The position numbers and the translations under genes are program-made. 64,000 bases of DNA from positions 774,288 to 838,287 of the forward strand of contig JAOZID010000010.1 of assembly GCA_026014465.1 (NCBI GenBank), written 5' to 3'. Below, one piece after another: positions 33,226-39,980 of this stretch. How positions within the stretch are numbered: the stretch's first letter is position 1; every line of letters starts with the position of its first letter. Under the pieces are notes generated by a model. It did not search any database, was not told the origin of the DNA, and saw only the letters and a program-made list of their open reading frames with translations. The DNA is from Candidatus Bathyarchaeota archaeon. Lineage in GTDB: Archaea > Thermoproteota > Bathyarchaeia > Bathyarchaeales > Bathycorpusculaceae.

Positions 33226-33764
33226 GTTTTAGCCAAATAGCCGTCACCATAAGCGCCGTAAACCAAGCCAGCAACGAATTCAACCAAATCCAAACCGACG
33301 CCCAAAACCTAGCAGCCCGCATCAAAACCGTAGGAACCGCCATGGCAGGCATCGGCGCTGCGGGAACTGCTATAGGATACATAGCTAACCAGTTTGGAAT
33401 CTTGGACGATGCACAAGCACGGGCGTTTAACTCGGCGATGATGGTGGTAGCTGCAATGGGCATTTTTATGCGAACCAGCGCAGGAGTTGCCATAGCCCAA
33501 AAAGCCTACGCAGCCGCCACCGCCTTTGCCACTTTGGTGCAAAACAGCTTAAACATCAGCTTCGCCACGTTTTTAGCCCTCACAGGCGTAGGCATCGCAG
33601 CAATTGTCGCCGCGGCAGCTGCTATGGTAAGTTTTGCAAGCAGCATGGACTCCGCAACTGCCAGCGTTGAGAACTTTAACCAAGCCAGCGTCCAAACCCC
33701 CACGCAAGCACGCAGCATCCAAAGAGCAGGCGAAGCAGAACTCTACAGAAGAGGAGTAGAATAA
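33222..33764 (+). CDS. Tape-measure-like protein, unusually short
   Basis: 180 residues, Ala-rich, with an N-terminal helical part (VNQASNEFNQIQTDAQNLAA), a Gly/Ala hydrophobic stretch (GTAMAGIGAAGTAIGYIANQ), and two long hydrophobic helices (about residues 66-90 and 112-135). It occupies the tape-measure slot between chaperone and baseplate genes. Tape measures normally exceed 500 residues; at about 0.15 nm per residue this would set a tail of only about 27 nm. Confidence 0.55.
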   Translation: MSFSQIAVTISAVNQASNEFNQIQTDAQNLAARIKTVGTAMAGIGAAGTAIGYIANQFGILDDAQARAFNSAMMVVAAMGIFMRTSAGVAIAQKAYAAATAFATLVQNSLNISFATFLALTGVGIAAIVAAAAAMVSFASSMDSATASVENFNQASVQTPTQARSIQRAGEAELYRRGVE

Positions 33765-33766
33765 CC

Positions 33767-35353
33767 GTGAGCATAGCAGCACCTAATGTGGCGGTGGTTT
33801 TTGGGGCAGTGCTGCCGCCGCAGGGCGATTTTGTTTCACTGCAGGTGCATTTGGGTTGCAGCAGCGAAGTAGGCAGCTTCGACGCCGTTTTAGCGAATTT
33901 TGACGGCAGATACAGTCCCAACGGAGCCTACCCCATAAGCGTGGGCGCAGACGGAAGCATCAGCGTAGGTCGAGGCGTTAACTGCCCCTTGCTTATGACG
34001 TGTCGCGTAGAGAATGTCAAGTACAAATCCACGGCAACGCAAAGTTACGTTCAGGTTTCAGGTCGGTGCTGGGGGGAGCGGCTGTTTCGCAGAGTCGTCA
34101 CAAAAACCTACGCTTACCAGAAGGGCGAGGACATAGTCAAGAACCTGCTGGATTACTATGTGGGGTTGAGCCATGACCGCGGCGGCGCAGAACTTGTCGA
34201 AAACACGGACACTAGCTACATCAGTTTAGTCTACGAAAACGCCCCCGTCTTTGAAGTGCTAAAATACATTGCACAAAGCGCAGACCATCAAGGAACCATA
34301 GGCTACGACTTTCGCATTGCGCCTGATGGCAAATTCGAGTTCTTCCCCAAAAACAGCAAACCCAACTTTACCAACCTAAACGAGTGCATAGAACAAAGTG
34401 AGTACCGCCAAGACGTCTCACGCGTCCGCAACAAAATCACAGTCTACGGCGCCGCAGACAAAAGCCACCCCACAGCCAAAGACGAATGGACAGAAACCCT
34501 AAACCCCACCGACGGCCTATGGACTGCCACCTCAGGCATAATCAGCTCTGATGCATCCACAAAAGTTTTGGGTGCAGGAAGCATCAAAACATACGCGGAA
34601 ACCCTACAGTACGCAGGCAGCATATTCACTTTGGACACGGGCAAACTAGTCGATGCCCAAGCGTACCCCGCCTTGAATTTTTGGCTAAACCAAGATATCT
34701 CGTTTAACGGGAATGTGACGGTGACGCTTTTTGATGGAGTAGGGCGCACGGCAACGCATGAGGTTAACGTGGGAACGGGGAAGTGGTTTAAGGTTCAGGT
34801 GGGCACGGGTGTGGAGAACGCGGATTTGTGGCAGGTACAGAGCTGGTTTGATTGGTCGCAGATTTGGCGCATACGGTTTACGTGCTGGTTTGATGAGGCA
34901 AGTACGGGGTCGTTTTGGGTAGACGGCTTATTCTTTGGGGGCAGACGCTACGAAGCTACGGCTCAGGATGCAGCTAGCCAGGCAAGTTTTGGTTTGCGCG
35001 AACAAGTAGAGGTCAACGAGGAGTTGTGGAGCGACGCTGAATGCCAAGGACGCGCCCAAGCCCTACTAACAAACCTCAAAGACCCCGCCCAATCCCTCAC
35101 CCTAAAAAGCACCGTCATAGACTACGCCACAACACCGATTCTAGCAGGCGACACCGTGCACGTAACACTACCTGTTGAAAACGTAGATGATGACTTTCGC
35201 GTCTTAAGCGCAGAATACTACATAGACGCCAACACGCAAACCTTAGAAACCACGTTGGAGCTGGGCAAAGAAGCCCCCATGCTCGCAGATTACGTCTACG
35301 CGCTAAAAAGCAAAACCGACAGCCTAAGCAGGTACAAAACAGCAGGGAGGTGA
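33767..35353 (+). CDS. Baseplate hub/tail-associated protein with inserted beta-sandwich
   Basis: 528 residues from GTG 33767. The first ~230 and last ~140 residues (AYQKGEDIVKNLLDYYVG, GTIGYDFRIAPDGKFEFFP, ILAGDTVHVTLP, FRVLSAEYYID) resemble the gp27/gpD-type hub fold. Between them (about 240-385) lies a jelly-roll-like insert (LNFWLNQDISFNGNVTVTLF, IWRIRFTCWFDEASTGSF) that could bind host glycans. The next gene follows after a good GGGAGGTG site. Confidence 0.65.
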   Translation: MSIAAPNVAVVFGAVLPPQGDFVSLQVHLGCSSEVGSFDAVLANFDGRYSPNGAYPISVGADGSISVGRGVNCPLLMTCRVENVKYKSTATQSYVQVSGRCWGERLFRRVVTKTYAYQKGEDIVKNLLDYYVGLSHDRGGAELVENTDTSYISLVYENAPVFEVLKYIAQSADHQGTIGYDFRIAPDGKFEFFPKNSKPNFTNLNECIEQSEYRQDVSRVRNKITVYGAADKSHPTAKDEWTETLNPTDGLWTATSGIISSDASTKVLGAGSIKTYAETLQYAGSIFTLDTGKLVDAQAYPALNFWLNQDISFNGNVTVTLFDGVGRTATHEVNVGTGKWFKVQVGTGVENADLWQVQSWFDWSQIWRIRFTCWFDEASTGSFWVDGLFFGGRRYEATAQDAASQASFGLREQVEVNEELWSDAECQGRAQALLTNLKDPAQSLTLKSTVIDYATTPILAGDTVHVTLPVENVDDDFRVLSAEYYIDANTQTLETTLELGKEAPMLADYVYALKSKTDSLSRYKTAGR

Positions 35354-35362
35354 TAGCACAGG

Positions 35363-35551
35363 TTGGATAAGCATAGTAGGCGTGTGGTGGTGGAGGTTGA
35401 TGAGACGCTGCATCGGGAACTGCGCAAGGTTGCGTTGCTTAATGATTTGAAGATGTATGAGGTGGCGAATGCGATTTTGAAGCAGGTGCTAAGCGATGAG
35501 GAGCAGGTGCGGTTGCTGGTGAAGAAACTCAGGACCTGCGGATTCAACTAA
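35363..35551 (+). CDS. Ribbon-helix-helix protein
   Basis: 62 residues from TTG 35363, chosen because GGGAGGTGAT lies 8 bases upstream. The strand RRVVVEVDETLHREL and helices KVALLNDLKMYEVANAILKQ form a CopG-like fold. It may regulate late viral genes or the accessory patch that follows. Confidence 0.6.
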   Translation: MDKHSRRVVVEVDETLHRELRKVALLNDLKMYEVANAILKQVLSDEEQVRLLVKKLRTCGFN

Positions 35552-35703
35552 CATTCACTCCCCACAGGTTTTTCTCGTCTAACGTCTGTTTTTACATGGT
35601 TTATCTGCATGTTTGGCCAGTTTTTCTTAAAAAGTATGAACATTTCTCAAATCGGTTTAAATACTGTGGGAAGTATGTAGTAGTTGAACATAAAAGAGGT
35701 TGG

Positions 35704-35829
35704 ATGAACAAGATGGAAATTGGAACATTAGTGGTTGTAGGTCTGGGTCTATGCGCCTTGCCAATTGCCTCCGTTGAGTACGTCATGGCACGTGCGAAAA
35801 GGGAAGCTGCCAGGAAAACCCAAATCTAA
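35704..35829 (+). CDS. Small single-span membrane protein
   Basis: 41 residues from ATG 35704 with AAGAGG five bases upstream and a TATA-like GTTTAAATAC at about 35654. One membrane segment (IGTLVVVGLGLCALPIASV) is followed by a positively charged tail (ARAKREAARK). A hairpin (AACCC/GGGGTT) just after the stop may end transcription. Function unknown. Confidence 0.5.
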   Translation: MNKMEIGTLVVVGLGLCALPIASVEYVMARAKREAARKTQI

Positions 35830-35910
35830 ACCCGCCAGAGGGGTTAACGTGGGAAGAGCGAAGAGGAACGCAAATAATTAAGCGGGGCATTAGACCTCGT
35901 TTTTCTCCGT

Positions 35911-36192
35911 CTACATTTTGAGTTTTATGTAAAGCAGTGTTTGCCCGCAGATTAGGGCGACTATCCAGATTATCAGGTTTGCTGCAAGGTTTGTTGTGCT
36001 TACTGTCCAAAGGTTTGCGGCTCCGGCTATGGTGCTTGTTGTGTGGGTTGCGTAGGTTAGGGGCAAGCCGTAGTCGGTGTGTACGTTGTCGGGCATGTTA
36101 GATTGAAAACCCCATGTGACCGAAAGCAAGAGCAGGGCTGCCCAAACGCCAGTAAAAAGCATCAGGACTAAATGTTTGTTCATGCCAAGCAT
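35911..36192 (-). CDS. Two-span membrane protein
   Basis: 93 residues on the strand opposite to the virion genes. Hydrophobic segments lie at about residues 7-27 and 68-88, separated by an extracellular-looking Thr/Asn-rich loop. I recognise no family. It belongs to an accessory patch inside the viral region and might affect superinfection, but this is only a guess from position. Confidence 0.5.
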   Translation of the reverse strand: MLGMNKHLVLMLFTGVWAALLLLSVTWGFQSNMPDNVHTDYGLPLTYATHTTSTIAGAANLWTVSTTNLAANLIIWIVALICGQTLLYIKLKM

Positions 36193-36226
36193 CTCTGTGG
36201 AGCAGCTAAAAAAGCCTATGCTAAAG

Positions 36227-36463
36227 CTACGGTTGCTGTGGCGGGTTGTGGCGGCGTTTCTTGGTGGTGGTTAACAAGGCAACGGCTTGGGCGTGGCTGC
36301 ATCGCCCCTTGCTTAGAAAACCCTGGCAGTTACAACTAAGTTTTCCCGTAGCAGGCTCTTGCGCAACAATGTAAGTGCCATGCTCCCCCACAACATTATA
36401 GACGCCATTACCCAAAAACTCCACCCTACCACTATCAGCCAAATAACAAGCCTTCTGAAACAT
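36227..36463 (-). CDS. SWIM zinc-finger protein
   Basis: 78 residues from ATG 36463. The SWIM motif CxC...CxH is clear in LSCNCQGFLSKGRCSHAQAV, preceded by strands YNVVGEHGTYIVAQEP. The longer open frame upstream is discarded because the domain is complete from here and GGGG precedes the ATG. SWIM fingers bind DNA or proteins and occur in viral and mobile-element proteins. Confidence 0.75.
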   Translation of the reverse strand: MFQKACYLADSGRVEFLGNGVYNVVGEHGTYIVAQEPATGKLSCNCQGFLSKGRCSHAQAVALLTTTKKRRHNPPQQP

Positions 36464-36641
36464 AACATCCCCACGACGCAAACACATCACCACCAAACAA
36501 AAGCACAAAGCCCGATTAAAACAATTTGCCAAATCCACCCAACAAACCACCCCAAAACCATCTACAGTGCATGTATATCGATGCATGTTACATAGGCTTA
36601 TAAGCGCTCCAAACCAAAAATGGTAACTGGAGTTTAAGTAT

Positions 36642-36770
36642 ATGCTTTCAAGAGATTGTGACGGATGTGCACAACTGCGCCTATGCATAGAAAGATTCCA
36701 AAAAGTCAACAAAAACGAAAAAGTCTACTGCCCAGACGGCACCGCCCACCTAGTAGACCAACACAACTAA
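36642..36770 (+). CDS. Small four-cysteine protein
   Basis: 42 codons from ATG 36642 to TAA 36768. The translation contains CDGCAQLRLCIERFQ and a later VYCPDG, a CxxC...C...C pattern that could bind zinc. CTGGAG lies upstream. It is divergent from the SWIM gene. Too short for composition tests. Confidence 0.4.
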   Translation: MLSRDCDGCAQLRLCIERFQKVNKNEKVYCPDGTAHLVDQHN

Positions 36771-36882
36771 ACAACGACCAAACCACAGGCACCAACTAAC
36801 CGCTCTTCTTTTTGTTTAGGCTGTGAATTGCAGGAACTGTTTTTTGGATTAAAGCGAGGGTTGGGAAATGTTTATGTTGCCG

Positions 36883-36902
36883 CGTAAACAGTAGTGTTTA
36901 CG
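36883..36902 (+). promoter_or_regulatory. Operator of the antitoxin-toxin pair
   Basis: CGTAAAC and GTTTACG form a perfect 7-bp inverted repeat with a 6-base spacer, ending 10 bases before the antitoxin ATG. A TATA-like AAATGTTTATG lies at about 36867. This is where a ribbon-helix-helix antitoxin would bind to repress its own operon. Confidence 0.6.
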
Positions 36903-36912
36903 GTAGATTTTG

Positions 36913-37131
36913 ATGGGACAAGTTCAACTCAGGCTGCCAGAAAAAACTGTTGCCGAAATCGACAACTGGATAGCCCAAGGCAAATTCAAAAGCCGCAGCG
37001 ACGCCATAAAAACCATCATAGCCCTCTACGAAGAACGCGAAAAAACCCGCCAATTCTACACCATGCTAAACAAACGCAGCCAAGAAGCAAAAGACCACCC
37101 CGAAACCCTAATCCCAATAGAGGACATCTAA
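36913..37131 (+). CDS. Ribbon-helix-helix antitoxin
   Basis: 72 residues from ATG 36913. The fold starts with a strand VQLRLPEKTV and continues AEIDNWIAQGKFKSRSDAIK, then an acidic toxin-binding tail (HPETLIPIEDI). It ends one base before the toxin start codon. Position of the pair inside the viral region suggests a stabilisation or anti-infection module. Confidence 0.85.
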   Translation: MGQVQLRLPEKTVAEIDNWIAQGKFKSRSDAIKTIIALYEEREKTRQFYTMLNKRSQEAKDHPETLIPIEDI

Positions 37132-37401
37132 GTGCCCTACAAAATCCTGCTACACCCCACCGCAGCAAAAGCCCTAAAAAAACTCGACGACACAAACAAA
37201 ACCCGAATCAAAAAAGCCCTAACCGACCTCACCCTTAATCCCACAAAAACAGGCAAACCCCTACACCCCTCACAATACTACAGCACCCGAACAGGAAACT
37301 ACCGAGCCATCTACCAAATACAACCAAATCAAAACACCATCATCATACTCTTCATCGGACACCGCAAAAACATATACAGCGACTTCACCAAACTAATCTA
37401 A
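37132..37401 (+). CDS. RelE/ParE-family toxin
   Basis: 89 residues from GTG 37132. YKILLHPTAAKALKKLDD is the N-terminal strand-helix of the family; GNYRAIYQIQPNQNTIIILFIGHRKNIY gives the C-terminal strands with the conserved Arg and His/Arg residues. It could cleave mRNA at the ribosome (RelE) or inhibit gyrase (ParE); the Arg/His/Arg content leans to RelE. Directly follows the antitoxin. Confidence 0.85.
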   Translation: MPYKILLHPTAAKALKKLDDTNKTRIKKALTDLTLNPTKTGKPLHPSQYYSTRTGNYRAIYQIQPNQNTIIILFIGHRKNIYSDFTKLI

Positions 37402-37535
37402 CACGCACAACCCCAAACATAAAACGCATGCGCAACAAAAGAATTTACAAATTTTCAAACTATCAAATTTACACATTTGCTAATTTCATGACGGTTTATA
37501 TTGGTTTTTTGTGGTTTGCTGTTTGTTGATTTGTC

Positions 37536-37943
37536 ATGAAGGATGTGTTGAATCAGATTAGGGGTTTGGTTGCTGGGGATTTGGTGGTGTTGGAGTGGGA
37601 TGACGCTAGCATCGGCAAGAGCCTTAGCAATGGTATTGGGGGTATTGATGTGCCTGTGAGGAGCTGGGGCGTGTTTGTGGGCGTGTTGGGTCAGAGACGT
37701 CGGCACGTGATTTTGGCACAGAACGCCTTCCGCTACAGTGACGGCTTGTATGATATTGATTATACGGCGGTTCCTGTTTCTTGGGCGACGAGCGCGACGG
37801 TGTTGGCTAAGGCGCATGTTTGTGGGGAGGAGGCGCAGGTTTTGCTTAACAGTTTTACGTTGAATGAGAAGGTGAAGGGTGAGAAGACGAGTTTTGGTAG
37901 GTGTAGGCGTCAGCGTCAGGAGCGGGTGCGTAATCATGACTGA
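37536..37943 (+). CDS. Hypothetical protein
   Basis: 135 residues. The pattern LVAGDLVVLEWDDASIG, VRSWGVFVGVLGQRRRHVILAQNAF and YDIDYTAVPVSWA indicates a compact beta-rich domain. The C-terminus is basic (RCRRQRQERVRNHD). I recognise no family. It overlaps the next gene by 8 bases and is part of the terminase transcript. Confidence 0.6.
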   Translation: MKDVLNQIRGLVAGDLVVLEWDDASIGKSLSNGIGGIDVPVRSWGVFVGVLGQRRRHVILAQNAFRYSDGLYDIDYTAVPVSWATSATVLAKAHVCGEEAQVLLNSFTLNEKVKGEKTSFGRCRRQRQERVRNHD

Positions 37944-38184
37944 CTGGGTTAAACGTGCACTTACAAGAAGAAGCAGCAGGTCAACAGCGTGTAGACCAGA
38001 AACAGTTCCCAGCGAGCGGTTGGTGGTTGGGGTAAAGTTTGCGGTTGTGATGACGGCGAGTTTGACGGTTTTGGAGGTTGCACATTTGGCGTTGATAGGA
38101 ACCTGGAACAGTGAGGTCTTCGCGAGCATCACAGGCTTGATAGGAACCATAACAGGCGTAATCATCTCACAACGAACCGACTAG
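37936..38184 (+). CDS. Small two-span membrane protein, holin-like layout
   Basis: 82 residues from ATG 37936, overlapping the upstream gene. A basic N-terminus (VKRALTRRSSRSTACR) precedes two hydrophobic segments (FAVVMTASLTVLEVAHLALI and VFASITGLIGTITGVII). Size and topology match many holins, and the gene precedes the terminase, but this is not diagnostic. It ends just before dispersed element copy B. Confidence 0.5.
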   Translation: MTDWVKRALTRRSSRSTACRPETVPSERLVVGVKFAVVMTASLTVLEVAHLALIGTWNSEVFASITGLIGTITGVIISQRTD

Positions 38185-38187
38185 CCG

Positions 38188-38250
38188 AGGCGAACCTATT
38201 TGGACCCTGATTTTAATTGTATGCAGAAAAGGGGGGAGGGGGGTCGAAGC
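38188..38250 (+). repeat. Dispersed ~60-bp element, copy B
   Basis: AACCTATTTGGACCCTGA, then TTTTAATTGTATGCAGAAAA, then GGGGGGAGGGGGGTC. The blocks match copies A and C in order and spacing. Here the ATG inside TGTATGCAGAAA becomes the likely start codon of the small terminase candidate, and the G tract codes for its Arg/Gly-rich start. Confidence 0.65.
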
Positions 38251-38550
38251 CAGCACACCTCCAAACGGTTTTTGCAAAGAAAAATTGCGGATGTAACCAA
38301 GAAATTTGATGGGGACACGCAGCATATTCGAGCCAGCCTCATCCAAGACTTAAAGAGGCTGCAGGAAATCGCCGTCAACCAAGTAGTCTCCAAAAGAGGA
38401 CCAAAAGGAAAAGAAAAACAGAACTGGGCGAAGCTTGCCGCGTACATTAGCCAAGTCATCAACGGCGTGGCTAGAAATTATGACGTGGCGCAGATAAAGT
38501 CTGAGTTGGAGGAGTTGCGCAGGGTTGTGGGGGAGATGGATAAGTCGTGA
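38221..38550 (+). CDS. Probable terminase small subunit
   Basis: 109 residues from ATG 38221; a TTG at 38200 would add 7. Mostly helical and basic: RFLQRKIADVTKKFDGDTQHI, LIQDLKRLQEIAVNQVVSKR, then a C-terminal coiled helix (IKSELEELRRVVGEMDKS). No clear HTH is visible. It overlaps the large terminase start by 4 bases, which is the main support. Its start region lies within the dispersed element. Confidence 0.5.
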   Translation: MQKRGEGGRSQHTSKRFLQRKIADVTKKFDGDTQHIRASLIQDLKRLQEIAVNQVVSKRGPKGKEKQNWAKLAAYISQVINGVARNYDVAQIKSELEELRRVVGEMDKS

Positions 38551-39980
38551 GCCTGTCGCAGTTCAAAAGGGAGATTAGGCAGCTTAAAGAGCAAGCCGCG
38601 CAGAAACAGAAAATTACGGTGCCATCAGACGCCTTGGAGTTTTTTAGGGAAACCCTACAGTTTACGCCTACTGCTTACCAGAAGGAGCTTATTTGCCAGT
38701 TCCAAAGCAGCCAGTTCATAGCAGCGCGTTGGGCAAGACAAACAGGCAAAAGCCACACCATCAGCGCCCTGCTACTGCATTACGCTCTCACCCACCCAGG
38801 CAGCTGCGTAGGCGTTTTTGGTCCTAGCTGGCGGCAAACCAAGCTCATCATCAAGCACGTCAACGCGTTTTTGCAAAAGCTGCCCAAGTCCGTGCGCAAA
38901 CGTCCCCAGAAAACCAGCGTTCACCTCGCCAACGGCAGCACCATCGAAGCCTACCCCAACAACCCCGAAACCATCCGAGGACCCAAACTGCACATAGTCT
39001 ACGCCGACGAATTCAACTTCATCCCCAACGACGAAGAACTCTACGACGCCATCTTGTTCACGCTGGGAACCACGGATGGCAAATTTGTCTGCACCAGCAC
39101 GCCCTGGCACACCAGCAGCATCTTTTACAAAATCTTCCACCACCCCAGCTACGGCGAATACGCCAAAAGCCACGTCACCTACGAGCAAGCCCTCGAACCA
39201 GATGGACCGCTAAAGCCACAGATTCTAAGCCGCATAAAACGCCAACTCGAAGGCGACCCCGCACGGTGGAAACGTGAAATGCAGGCGGATTGGGCAGAAA
39301 ACGAGGATGCCTGGCTTAGCCAATCGCTCATAACCAGCTGCATTGACCATACTTTGGAGTACACGGGTTTTCAAGCCGCCGCCAGGGGCAACTTTTACAT
39401 GGGTTTGGACCTTGGCAAGCACCAGGACTACAGCGTCTTAGCCGCAGTTCAAACCCAAGGCGCCCAAGTAAAGCTTGTTCACATGCACCAGTTCCCCCTA
39501 AAAACTCCGTATGCCGCCGTTATCGGATACGTCAAAACCTTAAGTGACCGCTGGCAAACTGCGCATAAAATCTTGGTAGACAGCAGCGGCGTGGGTGACT
39601 ACATCACTGAGGATATGCAAAACGCGGGCATACCTAACGTGGAGGGCGTTAACTTTACGGTGCAGTCTAAGCAGCAGATGGCGCAGCACCTAAAACAAGC
39701 CATGACGGAGTCGCGCCTAAGCCTGCCGTATGATTCGGGGCTCATTTCCGAGTTAAATGTGGAGCAGCATGAGCTTAGCAAGGACGGCAAAATCAAATTC
39801 AACCATCCACAGGGCACCCATGACGACCGCTTCTGGGCACTTGCCATGGCAACATACGCCACCCGAAGCAAACCCGCACCCAAACTATGGGTTTTGCCCA
39901 AAACCGCAAACAAAGCCAAAACCCGCCTCCAACAACAGCGAAGACGCTTCAAAGGCAAAGCGGCAGGAGAAAAAAGATGA
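38547..39980 (+). CDS. Terminase large subunit
   Basis: 477 residues from GTG 38547. The ATPase has Walker A RWARQTGKSHT (residues 61-71), Walker B LHIVYADEFNF and coupling motif VCTSTPW. The RNase H-like nuclease has Asp residues in GLDLGKHQDY, DSSGVGD and HDDRFWALA. It packages DNA through the portal. The downstream ABC-GNAT gene overlaps its stop by ATGA. Confidence 0.93.
   Translation: MSLSQFKREIRQLKEQAAQKQKITVPSDALEFFRETLQFTPTAYQKELICQFQSSQFIAARWARQTGKSHTISALLLHYALTHPGSCVGVFGPSWRQTKLIIKHVNAFLQKLPKSVRKRPQKTSVHLANGSTIEAYPNNPETIRGPKLHIVYADEFNFIPNDEELYDAILFTLGTTDGKFVCTSTPWHTSSIFYKIFHHPSYGEYAKSHVTYEQALEPDGPLKPQILSRIKRQLEGDPARWKREMQADWAENEDAWLSQSLITSCIDHTLEYTGFQAAARGNFYMGLDLGKHQDYSVLAAVQTQGAQVKLVHMHQFPLKTPYAAVIGYVKTLSDRWQTAHKILVDSSGVGDYITEDMQNAGIPNVEGVNFTVQSKQQMAQHLKQAMTESRLSLPYDSGLISELNVEQHELSKDGKIKFNHPQGTHDDRFWALAMATYATRSKPAPKLWVLPKTANKAKTRLQQQRRRFKGKAAGEKR

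Noticed and set aside
37132-38550. Integrase or recombinase for the provirus
   Set aside because: All frames in the accessory and terminase regions were read for tyrosine (R..HxxR..Y) and serine recombinase patterns; none is present.
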